From Unio delphinus (taxonomy: Eukaryota > Mollusca > Bivalvia > Unionida > Unionidae): a DNA stretch of 64,000 bases. Of the stretch, positions 8,190 to 17,669 are shown one piece after another; within the stretch, counting starts at the first letter, position 1; each line of letters opens with the position of its first letter. The notes below the pieces were generated by a model, which was not told the origin of the DNA, ran no database searches, and saw only the letters and a program-made list of their open reading frames with translations. The DNA is taken from the NCBI GenBank assembly GCA_029339505.1, contig JAQISU010000115.1, positions 1 through 64,000 of the forward strand, given 5' to 3'. A program made the position numbers and the translations under genes.

Positions 8190-10375
8190 GTAGCAGTGTC
8201 GTGAACCTAAGCTCTAGGAGACTTTCTATTTCGGAGAAATCACTTTTAGAAAAGGGTTTGAAATTCATTCCAGCACCAAAATATATTGATCACTGCGAAA
8301 TTACGAAACCAATTAAAGAATTCACTAGAAAATTAATGATCAATAAATTCTTTCATTCAAAGAAAACTATGATTAAGACGCCTTTCACAGATAAAAGCAA
8401 TTGGTGCCCACCGCCTTCAACCCTTACACCATCAATTCGAGAGATAACCGACCGTATCTTTAAAAGGGTTTCTAAGATGCAAATGAGAAGAGAAACACCT
8501 AATCTTCCGACTAACGAGTTTGCAGCTTTACAAACACTTCGCAATGACTCTGACATTGTTATTAAAAAGGCGGACAAAGGTTCAGCAACGGTTATCTTAG
8601 ATAAAAAGGATTATATTTGGGAAATAGATCGACAACTTGCTAATTCTAAGCATTACAGGAAATTAGATCAACCTATTTATCATACTACAAGTAAACAAAT
8701 AACTAACATCATACATCGGCTGGTAAACAACAAAAAGATCAGTAAAAAACAGGTGCAGTACTTAACACCAGCCGAGAACCCGAGGCCAAGGCATATTTAT
8801 ACTTTACCAAAAATTCACAAAAGCCCCGAATCCTGGTCTATTCCGTTTCAAATTCCACCAGGAAGACCAATAATATCTGATGTGGGGAGTGAATCATATC
8901 GCATTTCGGAATATATAGACTCATTCTTAGCACCATTGGCAGCTAAACACTCATCATATCTCAGAGATACTACGGACTTTTTAGAAAAAATTAGAGATAT
9001 CAAATTACCTTCAAACAGCTTTCTTGCCACTTTGGATGTTGAAAGTATGTACACAAATATTGATATTAAGGATGGATTGAAGGCGGTGTTTAACAGTTTC
9101 AAGGCGAATCCAAACCCAAGTAGACCAGATTTAGAAATTTTGGAACTATTGAAACTGTGTTTAGAAAACAATGATTTTGAATTTAATGGCAATTGGTATC
9201 TACAAATTTCAGGAACAGCTATGGGAAAGAAATTCGCCCCAAGTTATGCAAATATTTTTATGGCAGAGTGGGAAAAAGCCGCATTCAATAGTTGTCAACT
9301 TCTTCCCGCAGTATATTTAAGGTTTCTGGATGATATTTTTCTGATTTGGACTTATTCCAAGGACGAGTTTGATCAATTTATCCAAACTTTAAATAATTTC
9401 CATCCTTCCGTAAAACTTAAAGCTATCGTCAGCGACACTTCTGTCGATTTTCTGGATACAACCGTTTTTAAAGGACCCATGTTTGGAAATACCGGTATTT
9501 TAGATACAAAGGTATTCTTTAAGTCCACAGACACACATCAGTTACTGCATAAATCTTCTTTTCACCCTAAGCACACCTTTAAGGGGATCCTAAAATCACA
9601 AATTATTAGATTTGACAGAATTTGTTCTAGGAAGGTAGATTTTCAGAGGGCTACAAACACACTGTTTAGAGTTTTAAGAACACGAGGGTATTCCAAGCAC
9701 TTTCTCAGACAAATTAAGAACAATGCAATAGAAAATTTTGATACCAAACTACACGGAGTAGCTAAAGCAAAACCATGTAATAGCAGTCGCTGCAGCACTT
9801 GCCCATTTTTACAGGAAACACACATTTTCAAAAGTCAGCAGACTAATCAAACCTTTTATATTAAGCAAAATCTTTCATGCGATTCTAAAAACGTCATATA
9901 CCTCATCACATGTAAGAAATGTGGAATACAATATGTGGGACAGACCAGTCTTACATTAAGAGATAGATTCACTAGACACAGATTTGATATCAGACACAAG
10001 GCAAATAAAACCGTTCCTAACCATTTTAATACCTCAGACCATTCGATTAACGATTGTTGTATCACGCCAATTGAATATGTAGCGGATAAAGACAAACTAA
10101 CGAAAAGAGAACAGTATTGGATACAAAAACTTAAATCATTAATGCCCGGGGGCCTAAATTTACATGAAGAGTTTGAAAAACTAATCCCGTTTGTCATTAC
10201 ATATAACACAAAAGCAACACAAGTTGCCAAACTAATGAAACAAGGGTATCTCCAAATTCAGCAGATATTCCCAGCCATATTTTCTCATAAATTCATTACA
10301 GCTTATTGCAGAAATAAAAATTTAAGTGACTTCATTGTCAGAAGTAAGTTAAAGAGCGAAAGTAATTCTCCCTAG
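8108..10375 (+). CDS. U3 ORF2, PLE reverse transcriptase with GIY-YIG endonuclease (reference)
   Basis: 755 codons from an ATG preceded at once by an in-frame TAA, so this is the only ATG that uses the whole frame. Residues 150-165 (K-K-A-D-K-G) and 231-238 (Y-T-L-P-K-I-H-K) are typical of PLE reverse transcriptases. Further motifs: G-R-P-I-I-S-D at 252-258, motif A with D310, motif B G-T-A-M-G-K at 369-374, motif C F-L-D-D with D408-D409, and V-D-F-L-D at 446-450. A Cys cluster (C557, C562, C565) precedes the endonuclease. The GIY-YIG domain spans about 590-690: I-Y-L at 597-599, Q-Y-V-G at 608-611, likely catalytic R620 and E668, and a C602/C605 pair typical of PLE endonucleases. The protein would copy element RNA into DNA from a nicked or free 3' end. 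Residue 716 is Q. Confidence 0.95.
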   Translation: MGTSTQGVQVGFLSSPEGHSQDNETQLGSSVVNLSSRRLSISEKSLLEKGLKFIPAPKYIDHCEITKPIKEFTRKLMINKFFHSKKTMIKTPFTDKSNWCPPPSTLTPSIREITDRIFKRVSKMQMRRETPNLPTNEFAALQTLRNDSDIVIKKADKGSATVILDKKDYIWEIDRQLANSKHYRKLDQPIYHTTSKQITNIIHRLVNNKKISKKQVQYLTPAENPRPRHIYTLPKIHKSPESWSIPFQIPPGRPIISDVGSESYRISEYIDSFLAPLAAKHSSYLRDTTDFLEKIRDIKLPSNSFLATLDVESMYTNIDIKDGLKAVFNSFKANPNPSRPDLEILELLKLCLENNDFEFNGNWYLQISGTAMGKKFAPSYANIFMAEWEKAAFNSCQLLPAVYLRFLDDIFLIWTYSKDEFDQFIQTLNNFHPSVKLKAIVSDTSVDFLDTTVFKGPMFGNTGILDTKVFFKSTDTHQLLHKSSFHPKHTFKGILKSQIIRFDRICSRKVDFQRATNTLFRVLRTRGYSKHFLRQIKNNAIENFDTKLHGVAKAKPCNSSRCSTCPFLQETHIFKSQQTNQTFYIKQNLSCDSKNVIYLITCKKCGIQYVGQTSLTLRDRFTRHRFDIRHKANKTVPNHFNTSDHSINDCCITPIEYVADKDKLTKREQYWIQKLKSLMPGGLNLHEEFEKLIPFVITYNTKATQVAKLMKQGYLQIQQIFPAIFSHKFITAYCRNKNLSDFIVRSKLKSESNSP
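8140..8145 (+). other. T6 run in the ORF1/ORF2 overlap
   Basis: A run of six T lies inside the 82-bp overlap. A -1 shift here would fuse ORF1 to ORF2, but the run does not form a canonical slippery heptamer in the ORF1 frame, so independent ATG initiation of ORF2 is at least as likely. Confidence 0.3.
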
Positions 10376-10386
10376 GCCAGAGCTTA

Positions 10387-10400
10387 TTAGGGTCCCCTAA
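10387..10400. repeat. Inverted telomeric hexamers TTAGGG-TC-CCCTAA
   Basis: A perfect 6-bp inverted repeat with a 2-bp spacer where the ORF2 3' spacer meets the telomeric tract. It occurs at the same place in all 18 junctions (11 bp after the ORF2 stop). Confidence 0.85.
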
Positions 10401-10430
10401 CCCTAATCCTAACTCTAAACCTAACCCTAA
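10395..10430 (+). repeat. Telomeric tract U3/U4, 6 hexamers
   Basis: Five fixed hexamers plus one CCCTAA. Confidence 0.97.
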
Positions 10431-10631
10431 CTCGATACAATACAGGAATACCAACGGATTGTCAAGTCTTTCACAACAGCTCCACCTAGACAACAAACTG
10501 ACTCCACTAGGGACCCACAAACAACTAACAAAACTGTCAACAATAAAGGGGTCAGCAGTGCATGGGACGTTAATCAATGGATCCCGAAGAACCCGAGGAG
10601 CCATCAGCGAAAATTAAGCCCGCAAAAACCA

Positions 10632-11672
10632 TTGGATAATCCGATTAAACTAAATAACAGGTTCCTACCACTACAGGTTTTAGATACACCACCGAACCGA
10701 AAACCCGAAAACCAACTAACATCGAATCCAAGACCAAACGCACAGATCGTTAACTCTGAAAAGCAACAACATCGAGTACCAAGTTCGAACCCTACGAAGC
10801 CAACATTGACAAGCACCTTCTCAACAACACCACTGAACACGCCGAAGGACACAACACCAACAACATCAGGTCTTGTCAAACCATTGGGGGACGCTCTAAG
10901 TGGTCTAATAACACCAAGGACTCCTTCTCCAAAGCCGAATAGGACACCAGGCCGACGATCACGGTCCCCTAGCCGCTCACCATCTCCCAGCAGCTCACGC
11001 TCGATGTCACCATGCTACCCTGTGCAGACGTATGCTGCCGTTACACTATCACCACCGAAGGTAACACGATTTACACGACACCGTGGCAACAAAGCGGAAT
11101 GGAAATTACCGAGATTTACCCATTCAACAGTGATAATTGGAGACTCAAACGTATCCCGAATTAGGAATGAAACTGGCAACAAACACCTACAAATTGAGTC
11201 GTATCCGGGAGCAAGAATATGTCATTTTCAAGCCATGTTTAGGAATTACCAACACCAAGACAAACCAAAGGAAATAATTATTCACGTAGGGATTAATGAC
11301 AGGGATAACAACAACAACACCGGAGTGGCGCAAAGCATGACGAATTTAGCACAGATCGCTAAAGCAACATTCCCAGACTCGGAAATATTCCTGGCACAAA
11401 CCCCAGTTTCCAACACCATGGATGAAATAAGACCACGAGAAGCGTTCAACATCAGGAAACTCAACGAACATTTGACTAAAATCACGGTGCAAGGAGTAAG
11501 CCACCTAGATAGCAACATCAGGGGTGGTTGCTTTTTTGAGTCAGACGGGATTCATTGGTGCCCCAGAACAGCCAACAGCATCGTCAATAAATGGGTACAT
11601 CAACTCAGGGTGTACAAGTCGGTTTTTTGTCCAGTCCAGAAGGGCACAGCCAGGACAATGAAACACAATTAG
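10632..11672 (+). CDS. U4 ORF1, SGNH/GDSL-like hydrolase
   Basis: Protein identical to U3 ORF1; the catalytic S172, N222, D305 and H308 are kept. Confidence 0.78.
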   Translation: MDNPIKLNNRFLPLQVLDTPPNRKPENQLTSNPRPNAQIVNSEKQQHRVPSSNPTKPTLTSTFSTTPLNTPKDTTPTTSGLVKPLGDALSGLITPRTPSPKPNRTPGRRSRSPSRSPSPSSSRSMSPCYPVQTYAAVTLSPPKVTRFTRHRGNKAEWKLPRFTHSTVIIGDSNVSRIRNETGNKHLQIESYPGARICHFQAMFRNYQHQDKPKEIIIHVGINDRDNNNNTGVAQSMTNLAQIAKATFPDSEIFLAQTPVSNTMDEIRPREAFNIRKLNEHLTKITVQGVSHLDSNIRGGCFFESDGIHWCPRTANSIVNKWVHQLRVYKSVFCPVQKGTARTMKHN

Positions 11673-13858
11673 GTAGCAGTGTCGTGAACCTAAGCTCTAG
11701 GAGACTTTCTATTTCGGAGAAATCACTTTTAGAAAAGGGTTTGAAATTCATTCCAGCACCAAAATATATTGATCACTGCGAAATTACGAAACCAATTAAA
11801 GAATTCACTAGAAAATTAATGATCAATAAATTCTTTCATTCAAAGAAAACTATGATTAAGACGCCTTTCACAGATAAAAGCAATTGGTGCCCACCGCCTT
11901 CAACCCTTACACCATCAATTCGAGAGATAACCGACCGTATCTTTAAAAGGGTTTCTAAGATGCAAATGAGAAGAGAAACACCTAATCTTCCGACTAACGA
12001 GTTTGCAGCTTTACAAACACTTCGCAATGACTCTGACATTGTTATTAAAAAGGCGGACAAAGGTTCAGCAACGGTTATCTTAGATAAAAAGGATTATATT
12101 TGGGAAATAGATCGACAACTTGCTAATTCTAAGCATTACAGGAAATTAGATCAACCTATTTATCATACTACAAGTAAACAAATAACTAACATCATACATC
12201 GGCTGGTAAACAACAAAAAGATCAGTAAAAAACAGGTGCAGTACTTAACACCAGCCGAGAACCCGAGGCCAAGGCATATTTATACTTTACCAAAAATTCA
12301 CAAAAGCCCCGAATCCTGGTCTATTCCGTTTCAAATTCCACCAGGAAGACCAATAATATCTGATGTGGGGAGTGAATCATATCGCATTTCGGAATATATA
12401 GACTCATTCTTAGCACCATTGGCAGCTAAACACTCATCATATCTCAGAGATACTACGGACTTTTTAGAAAAAATTAGAGATATCAAATTACCTTCAAACA
12501 GCTTTCTTGCCACTTTGGATGTTGAAAGTATGTACACAAATATTGATATTAAGGATGGATTGAAGGCGGTGTTTAACAGTTTCAAGGCGAATCCAAACCC
12601 AAGTAGACCAGATTTAGAAATTTTGGAACTATTGAAACTGTGTTTAGAAAACAATGATTTTGAATTTAATGGCAATTGGTATCTACAAATTTCAGGAACA
12701 GCTATGGGAAAGAAATTCGCCCCAAGTTATGCAAATATTTTTATGGCAGAGTGGGAAAAAGCCGCATTCAATAGTTGTCAACTTCTTCCCGCAGTATATT
12801 TAAGGTTTCTGGATGATATTTTTCTGATTTGGACTTATTCCAAGGACGAGTTTGATCAATTTATCCAAACTTTAAATAATTTCCATCCTTCCGTAAAACT
12901 TAAAGCTATCGTCAGCGACACTTCTGTCGATTTTCTGGATACAACCGTTTTTAAAGGACCCATGTTTGGAAATACCGGTATTTTAGATACAAAGGTATTC
13001 TTTAAGTCCACAGACACACATCAGTTACTGCATAAATCTTCTTTTCACCCTAAGCACACCTTTAAGGGGATCCTAAAATCACAAATTATTAGATTTGACA
13101 GAATTTGTTCTAGGAAGGTAGATTTTCAGAGGGCTACAAACACACTGTTTAGAGTTTTAAGAACACGAGGGTATTCCAAGCACTTTCTCAGACAAATTAA
13201 GAACAATGCAATAGAAAATTTTGATACCAAACTACACGGAGTAGCTAAAGCAAAACCATGTAATAGCAGTCGCTGCAGCACTTGCCCATTTTTACAGGAA
13301 ACACACATTTTCAAAAGTCAGCAGACTAATCAAACCTTTTATATTAAGCAAAATCTTTCATGCGATTCTAAAAACGTCATATACCTCATCACATGTAAGA
13401 AATGTGGAATACAATATGTGGGACAGACCAGTCTTACATTAAGAGATAGATTCACTAGACACAGATTTGATATCAGACACAAGGCAAATAAAACCGTTCC
13501 TAACCATTTTAATACCTCAGACCATTCGATTAACGATTGTTGTATCACGCCAATTGAATATGTAGCGGATAAAGACAAACTAACGAAAAGAGAACAGTAT
13601 TGGATACAAAAACTTAAATCATTAATGCCCGGGGGCCTAAATTTACATGAAGAGTTTGAAAAACTAATCCCGTTTGTCATTACATATAACACAAAAGCAA
13701 CACAAGTTGCCAAACTAATGAAACAAGGGTATCTCGAAATTCAGCAGATATTCCCAGCCATATTTTCTCATAAATTCATTACAGCTTATTGCAGAAATAA
13801 AAATTTAAGTGACTTCATTGTCAGAAGTAAGTTAAAGAGCGAAAGTAATTCTCCCTAG
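11591..13858 (+). CDS. U4 ORF2, PLE reverse transcriptase with GIY-YIG endonuclease
   Basis: 755 codons. It differs from U3 only by Q716E (CAA to GAA) in the C-terminal extension after the endonuclease domain. Confidence 0.94.
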   Translation: MGTSTQGVQVGFLSSPEGHSQDNETQLGSSVVNLSSRRLSISEKSLLEKGLKFIPAPKYIDHCEITKPIKEFTRKLMINKFFHSKKTMIKTPFTDKSNWCPPPSTLTPSIREITDRIFKRVSKMQMRRETPNLPTNEFAALQTLRNDSDIVIKKADKGSATVILDKKDYIWEIDRQLANSKHYRKLDQPIYHTTSKQITNIIHRLVNNKKISKKQVQYLTPAENPRPRHIYTLPKIHKSPESWSIPFQIPPGRPIISDVGSESYRISEYIDSFLAPLAAKHSSYLRDTTDFLEKIRDIKLPSNSFLATLDVESMYTNIDIKDGLKAVFNSFKANPNPSRPDLEILELLKLCLENNDFEFNGNWYLQISGTAMGKKFAPSYANIFMAEWEKAAFNSCQLLPAVYLRFLDDIFLIWTYSKDEFDQFIQTLNNFHPSVKLKAIVSDTSVDFLDTTVFKGPMFGNTGILDTKVFFKSTDTHQLLHKSSFHPKHTFKGILKSQIIRFDRICSRKVDFQRATNTLFRVLRTRGYSKHFLRQIKNNAIENFDTKLHGVAKAKPCNSSRCSTCPFLQETHIFKSQQTNQTFYIKQNLSCDSKNVIYLITCKKCGIQYVGQTSLTLRDRFTRHRFDIRHKANKTVPNHFNTSDHSINDCCITPIEYVADKDKLTKREQYWIQKLKSLMPGGLNLHEEFEKLIPFVITYNTKATQVAKLMKQGYLEIQQIFPAIFSHKFITAYCRNKNLSDFIVRSKLKSESNSP

Positions 13859-13877
13859 GCCAGAGCTTATTAGGGTC

Positions 13878-13955
13878 CCCTAACCCTAATCCTAACTCTA
13901 AACCTAACCCTAACCCTAACCCTAACCCTAACCCTAACCCTAACCCTAACCCTAA
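13878..13955 (+). repeat. Telomeric tract U4/U5, 13 hexamers
   Basis: Five fixed hexamers plus eight CCCTAA, the longest tract class in the window. Confidence 0.97.
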
Positions 13956-14156
13956 CTCGATACAATACAGGAATACCAACGGATTGTCAAGTCTTTCACA
14001 ACAGCTCCACCTAGACAACAAACTGACTCCACTAGGGACCCACAAACAACTAACAAAACTGTCAACAATAAAGGGGTCAGCAGTGCATGGGACGTTAATC
14101 AATGGATCCCGAAGAACCCGAGGAGCCATCAGCGAAAATTAAGCCCGCAAAAACCA

Positions 14157-15197
14157 TTGGATAATCCGATTAAACTAAATAACAGGTTCCTACCACTACA
14201 GGTTTTAGATACACCACCGAACCGAAAACCCGAAAACCAACTAACATCGAATCCAAGACCAAACGCACAGATCGTTAACTCTGAAAAGCAACAACATCGA
14301 GTACCAAGTTCGAATCCTACGAAGCCAACATTGACAAGCACCTTCTCAACAACACCACTGAACACGCCGAAGGACACAACACCAACAACATCAGGTCTTG
14401 TCAAACCATTGGGGGACGCTCTAAGTGGTCTAATAACACCAAGGACTCCTTCTCCAAAGCCGAATAGGACACCAGGCCGACGATCACGGTCCCCTAGCCG
14501 CTCACCATCTCCCAGCAGCTCACGCTCGATGTCACCATGCTACCCTGTGCAGACGTATGCTGCCGTTACACTATCACCACCGAAGGTAACACGATTTACA
14601 CGACACCGTGGCAACAAAGCGGAATGGAAATTACCGAGATTTACCCATTCAACAGTGATAATTGGAGACTCAAACGTATCCCGAATTAGGAATGAAACTG
14701 GCAACAAACACCTACAAATTGAGTCGTATCCGGGAGCAAGAATATGTCATTTTCAAGCCATGTTTAGGAATTACCAACACCAAGACAAACCAAAGGAAAT
14801 AATTATTCACGTAGGGATTAATGACAGGGATAACAACAACAACACCGGAGTGGCGCAAAGCATGACGAATTTAGCACAGATCGCTAAAGCAACATTCCCA
14901 GACTCGGAAATATTCGTCGCACAAACCCCAGTTTCCAACACCATGGATGAAATAAGACCACGAGAAGCGTTCAACATCAGGAAACTCAACGAACATTTGA
15001 CTAAAATCACGGTGCAAGGAGTAAGCCACCTAGATAGCAACATCAGGGGTGGTTGCTTTTTTGAGTCAGACGGGATTCATTGGTGCCCCAGAACAGCCAA
15101 CAGCATCGTCAATAAATGGGTACATCAACTCAGGGTGTACAAGTCGGTTTTTTGTCCAGTCCAGAAGGGCACAGCCAGGACAATGAAACACAATTAG
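14157..15197 (+). CDS. U5 ORF1, SGNH/GDSL-like hydrolase
   Basis: One change, L254V, caused by two nearby substitutions at about 14916-14918 (CTG to GTC). Catalytic residues are intact. Confidence 0.77.
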   Translation: MDNPIKLNNRFLPLQVLDTPPNRKPENQLTSNPRPNAQIVNSEKQQHRVPSSNPTKPTLTSTFSTTPLNTPKDTTPTTSGLVKPLGDALSGLITPRTPSPKPNRTPGRRSRSPSRSPSPSSSRSMSPCYPVQTYAAVTLSPPKVTRFTRHRGNKAEWKLPRFTHSTVIIGDSNVSRIRNETGNKHLQIESYPGARICHFQAMFRNYQHQDKPKEIIIHVGINDRDNNNNTGVAQSMTNLAQIAKATFPDSEIFVAQTPVSNTMDEIRPREAFNIRKLNEHLTKITVQGVSHLDSNIRGGCFFESDGIHWCPRTANSIVNKWVHQLRVYKSVFCPVQKGTARTMKHN

Positions 15198-17383
15198 GTA
15201 GCAGTGTGGTGAACCTAAGCTCTAGGAGACTTTCTATTTCGGAGAAATCACTTTTAGAAAAGGGTTTGAAATTCATTCCAGCACCAAAATATATTGATCA
15301 CTGCGAAATTACGAAACCAATTAAAGAATTCACTAGAAAATTAATGATCAATAAATTCTTTCATTCAAAGAAAACTATGATTAAGACGCCTTTCACAGAT
15401 AAAAGCAATTGGTGCCCACCGCCTTCAACCCTTACACCATCAATTCGAGAGATAACCGACCGTATCTTTAAAAGGGTTTCTAAGATGCAAATGAGAAGAG
15501 AAACACCTAATCTTCCGACTAACGAGTTTGCAGCTTTACAAACACTTCGCAATGACTCTGACATTGTTATTAAAAAGGCGGACAAAGGTTCAGCAACGGT
15601 TATCTTAGATAAAAAGGATTATATTTGGGAAATAGATCGACAACTTGCTAATTCTAAGCATTACAGGAAATTAGATCAACCTATTTATCATACTACAAGT
15701 AAACAAATAACTAACATCATACATCGGCTGGTAAACAACAAAAAGATCAGTAAAAAACAGGTGCAGTACTTAACACCAGCCGAGAACCCGAGGCCAAGGC
15801 ATATTTATACTTTACCAAAAATTCACAAAAGCCCCGAATCCTGGTCTATTCCGTTTCAAATTCCACCAGGAAGACCAATAATATCTGATGTGGGGAGTGA
15901 ATCATATCGCATTTCGGAATATATAGACTCATTCTTAGCACCATTGGCAGCTAAACACTCATCATATCTCAGAGATACTACGGACTTTTTAGAAAAAATT
16001 AGAGATATCAAATTACCTTCAAACAGCTTTCTTGCCACTTTGGATGTTGAAAGTATGTACACAAATATTGATATTAAGGATGGATTGAAGGCGGTGTTTA
16101 ACAGTTTCAAGGCGAATCCAAACCCAAGTAGACCAGATTTAGAAATTTTGGAACTATTGAAACTGTGTTTAGAAAACAATGATTTTGAATTTAATGGCAA
16201 TTGGTATCTACAAATTTCAGGAACAGCTATGGGAAAGAAATTCGCCCCAAGTTATGCAAATATTTTTATGGCAGAGTGGGAAAAAGCCGCATTCAATAGT
16301 TGTCAACTTCTTCCCGCAGTATATTTAAGGTTTCTGGATGATATTTTTCTGATTTGGACTTATTCCAAGGACGAGTTTGATCAATTTATCCAAACTTTAA
16401 ATAATTTCCATCCTTCCGTAAAACTTAAAGCTATCGTCAGCGACACTGCTGTCGATTTTCTGGATACAACCGTTTTTAAAGGACCCATGTTTGGAAATAC
16501 CGGTATTTTAGATACAAAGGTATTCTTTAAGTCCACAGACACACATCAGTTACTGCATAAATCTTCTTTTCACCCTAAGCACACCTTTAAGGGGATCCTA
16601 AAATCACAAATTATTAGATTTGACAGAATTTGTTCTAGGAAGGTAGATTTTCAGAGGGCTACAAACACACTGTTTAGAGGTTTAAGAACACGAGGGTATT
16701 CCAAGCACTTTCTCAGACAAATTAAGAACAATGCAATAGAAAATTTTGATACCAAACTACACGGAGTAGCTAAAGCAAAACCATGTAATAGCAGTCGCTG
16801 CAACACTTGCCCATTTTTACAGGAAACACACATTTTCAAAAGTCAGCAGACTAATCAAACCTTTTATATTAAGCAAAATCTTTCATGCGATTCTAAAAAC
16901 GTCATATACCTCATCACATGTAAGAAATGTGGAATACAATATGTGGGACAGACCAGTCTTACATTAAGAGATAGATTCACTAGACACAGATTTGATATCA
17001 GACACAAGGCAAATAAAACCGTTCCTAACCATTTTAATACCTCAGACCATTCGATTAACGATTGTTGTATCACGCCAATTGAATATGTAGCGGATAAAGA
17101 CAAACTAACGAAAAGAGAACAGTATTGGATACAAAAACTTAAATCATTAATGCCCGGGGGCCTAAATTTACATGAAGAGTTTGAAAAACTAATCCCGTTT
17201 GTCATTACATATAACACAAAAGCAACACAAGTTGCCAAACTAATGAAACAAGGGTATCTCGAAATTCAGCAGATATTCCCAGCCATATTTTCTCATAAAT
17301 TCATTACAGCTTATTGCAGAAATAAAAATTTAAGTGACTTCATTGTCAGAAGTAAGTTAAAGAGCGAAAGTAATTCTCCCTAG
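15116..17383 (+). CDS. U5 ORF2, PLE reverse transcriptase with GIY-YIG endonuclease
   Basis: 755 codons, with S445A, V522G, S563N (inside the Cys cluster but not a Cys) and E716. It also has a silent GTC-to-GTG change at codon 31, shared only with U6, U14 and U15. Confidence 0.93.
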   Translation: MGTSTQGVQVGFLSSPEGHSQDNETQLGSSVVNLSSRRLSISEKSLLEKGLKFIPAPKYIDHCEITKPIKEFTRKLMINKFFHSKKTMIKTPFTDKSNWCPPPSTLTPSIREITDRIFKRVSKMQMRRETPNLPTNEFAALQTLRNDSDIVIKKADKGSATVILDKKDYIWEIDRQLANSKHYRKLDQPIYHTTSKQITNIIHRLVNNKKISKKQVQYLTPAENPRPRHIYTLPKIHKSPESWSIPFQIPPGRPIISDVGSESYRISEYIDSFLAPLAAKHSSYLRDTTDFLEKIRDIKLPSNSFLATLDVESMYTNIDIKDGLKAVFNSFKANPNPSRPDLEILELLKLCLENNDFEFNGNWYLQISGTAMGKKFAPSYANIFMAEWEKAAFNSCQLLPAVYLRFLDDIFLIWTYSKDEFDQFIQTLNNFHPSVKLKAIVSDTAVDFLDTTVFKGPMFGNTGILDTKVFFKSTDTHQLLHKSSFHPKHTFKGILKSQIIRFDRICSRKVDFQRATNTLFRGLRTRGYSKHFLRQIKNNAIENFDTKLHGVAKAKPCNSSRCNTCPFLQETHIFKSQQTNQTFYIKQNLSCDSKNVIYLITCKKCGIQYVGQTSLTLRDRFTRHRFDIRHKANKTVPNHFNTSDHSINDCCITPIEYVADKDKLTKREQYWIQKLKSLMPGGLNLHEEFEKLIPFVITYNTKATQVAKLMKQGYLEIQQIFPAIFSHKFITAYCRNKNLSDFIVRSKLKSESNSP

Positions 17384-17402
17384 GCCAGAGCTTATTAGGG
17401 TC

Positions 17403-17468
17403 CCCTAACCCTAATCCTAACTCTAAACCTAACCCTAACCCTAACCCTAACCCTAACCCTAACCCTAA
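17403..17468 (+). repeat. Telomeric tract U5/U6, 11 hexamers
   Basis: Five fixed hexamers plus six CCCTAA; the only tract of this length. Confidence 0.97.
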
Positions 17469-17669
17469 CTCGATACAATACAGGAATACCAACGGATTGT
17501 CAAGTCTTTCACAACAGCTCCACCTAGACAACAAACTGACTCCACTAGGGACCCACAAACAACTAACAAAACTGTCAACAATAAAGGGGTCAGCAGTGCA
17601 TGGGACGTTAATCAATGGATCCCGAAGAACCCGAGGAGCCATCAGCGAAAATTAAGCCCGCAAAAACCA

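Larger units (their letters stand above)
6948..10430 (+). mobile_element. PLE unit U3 (reference unit)
   Basis: A full 3483-bp unit with both ORFs open. Order: leader of about 200 bp, ORF1, overlapping ORF2, 19-bp spacer, telomeric tract. The element class is set by the PLE reverse transcriptase motifs and the C-terminal GIY-YIG endonuclease. No long terminal repeats and no poly(A) tail are seen; the 3' end runs into CCCTAA hexamers, and the 5' boundary is the same base as in every other unit. Placing it in a named PLE clade needs a phylogeny. Confidence 0.96.
10431..13955 (+). mobile_element. PLE unit U4
   Basis: 3525 bp, both ORFs open, long tract. With U16 it is the closest to a consensus of the E716/long-tract lineage. 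Confidence 0.96.
13956..17468 (+). mobile_element. PLE unit U5
   Basis: 3513 bp, both ORFs open. It has the most private protein changes of the intact units and starts the U5-U8 block that resembles U14-U17. Confidence 0.96.
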
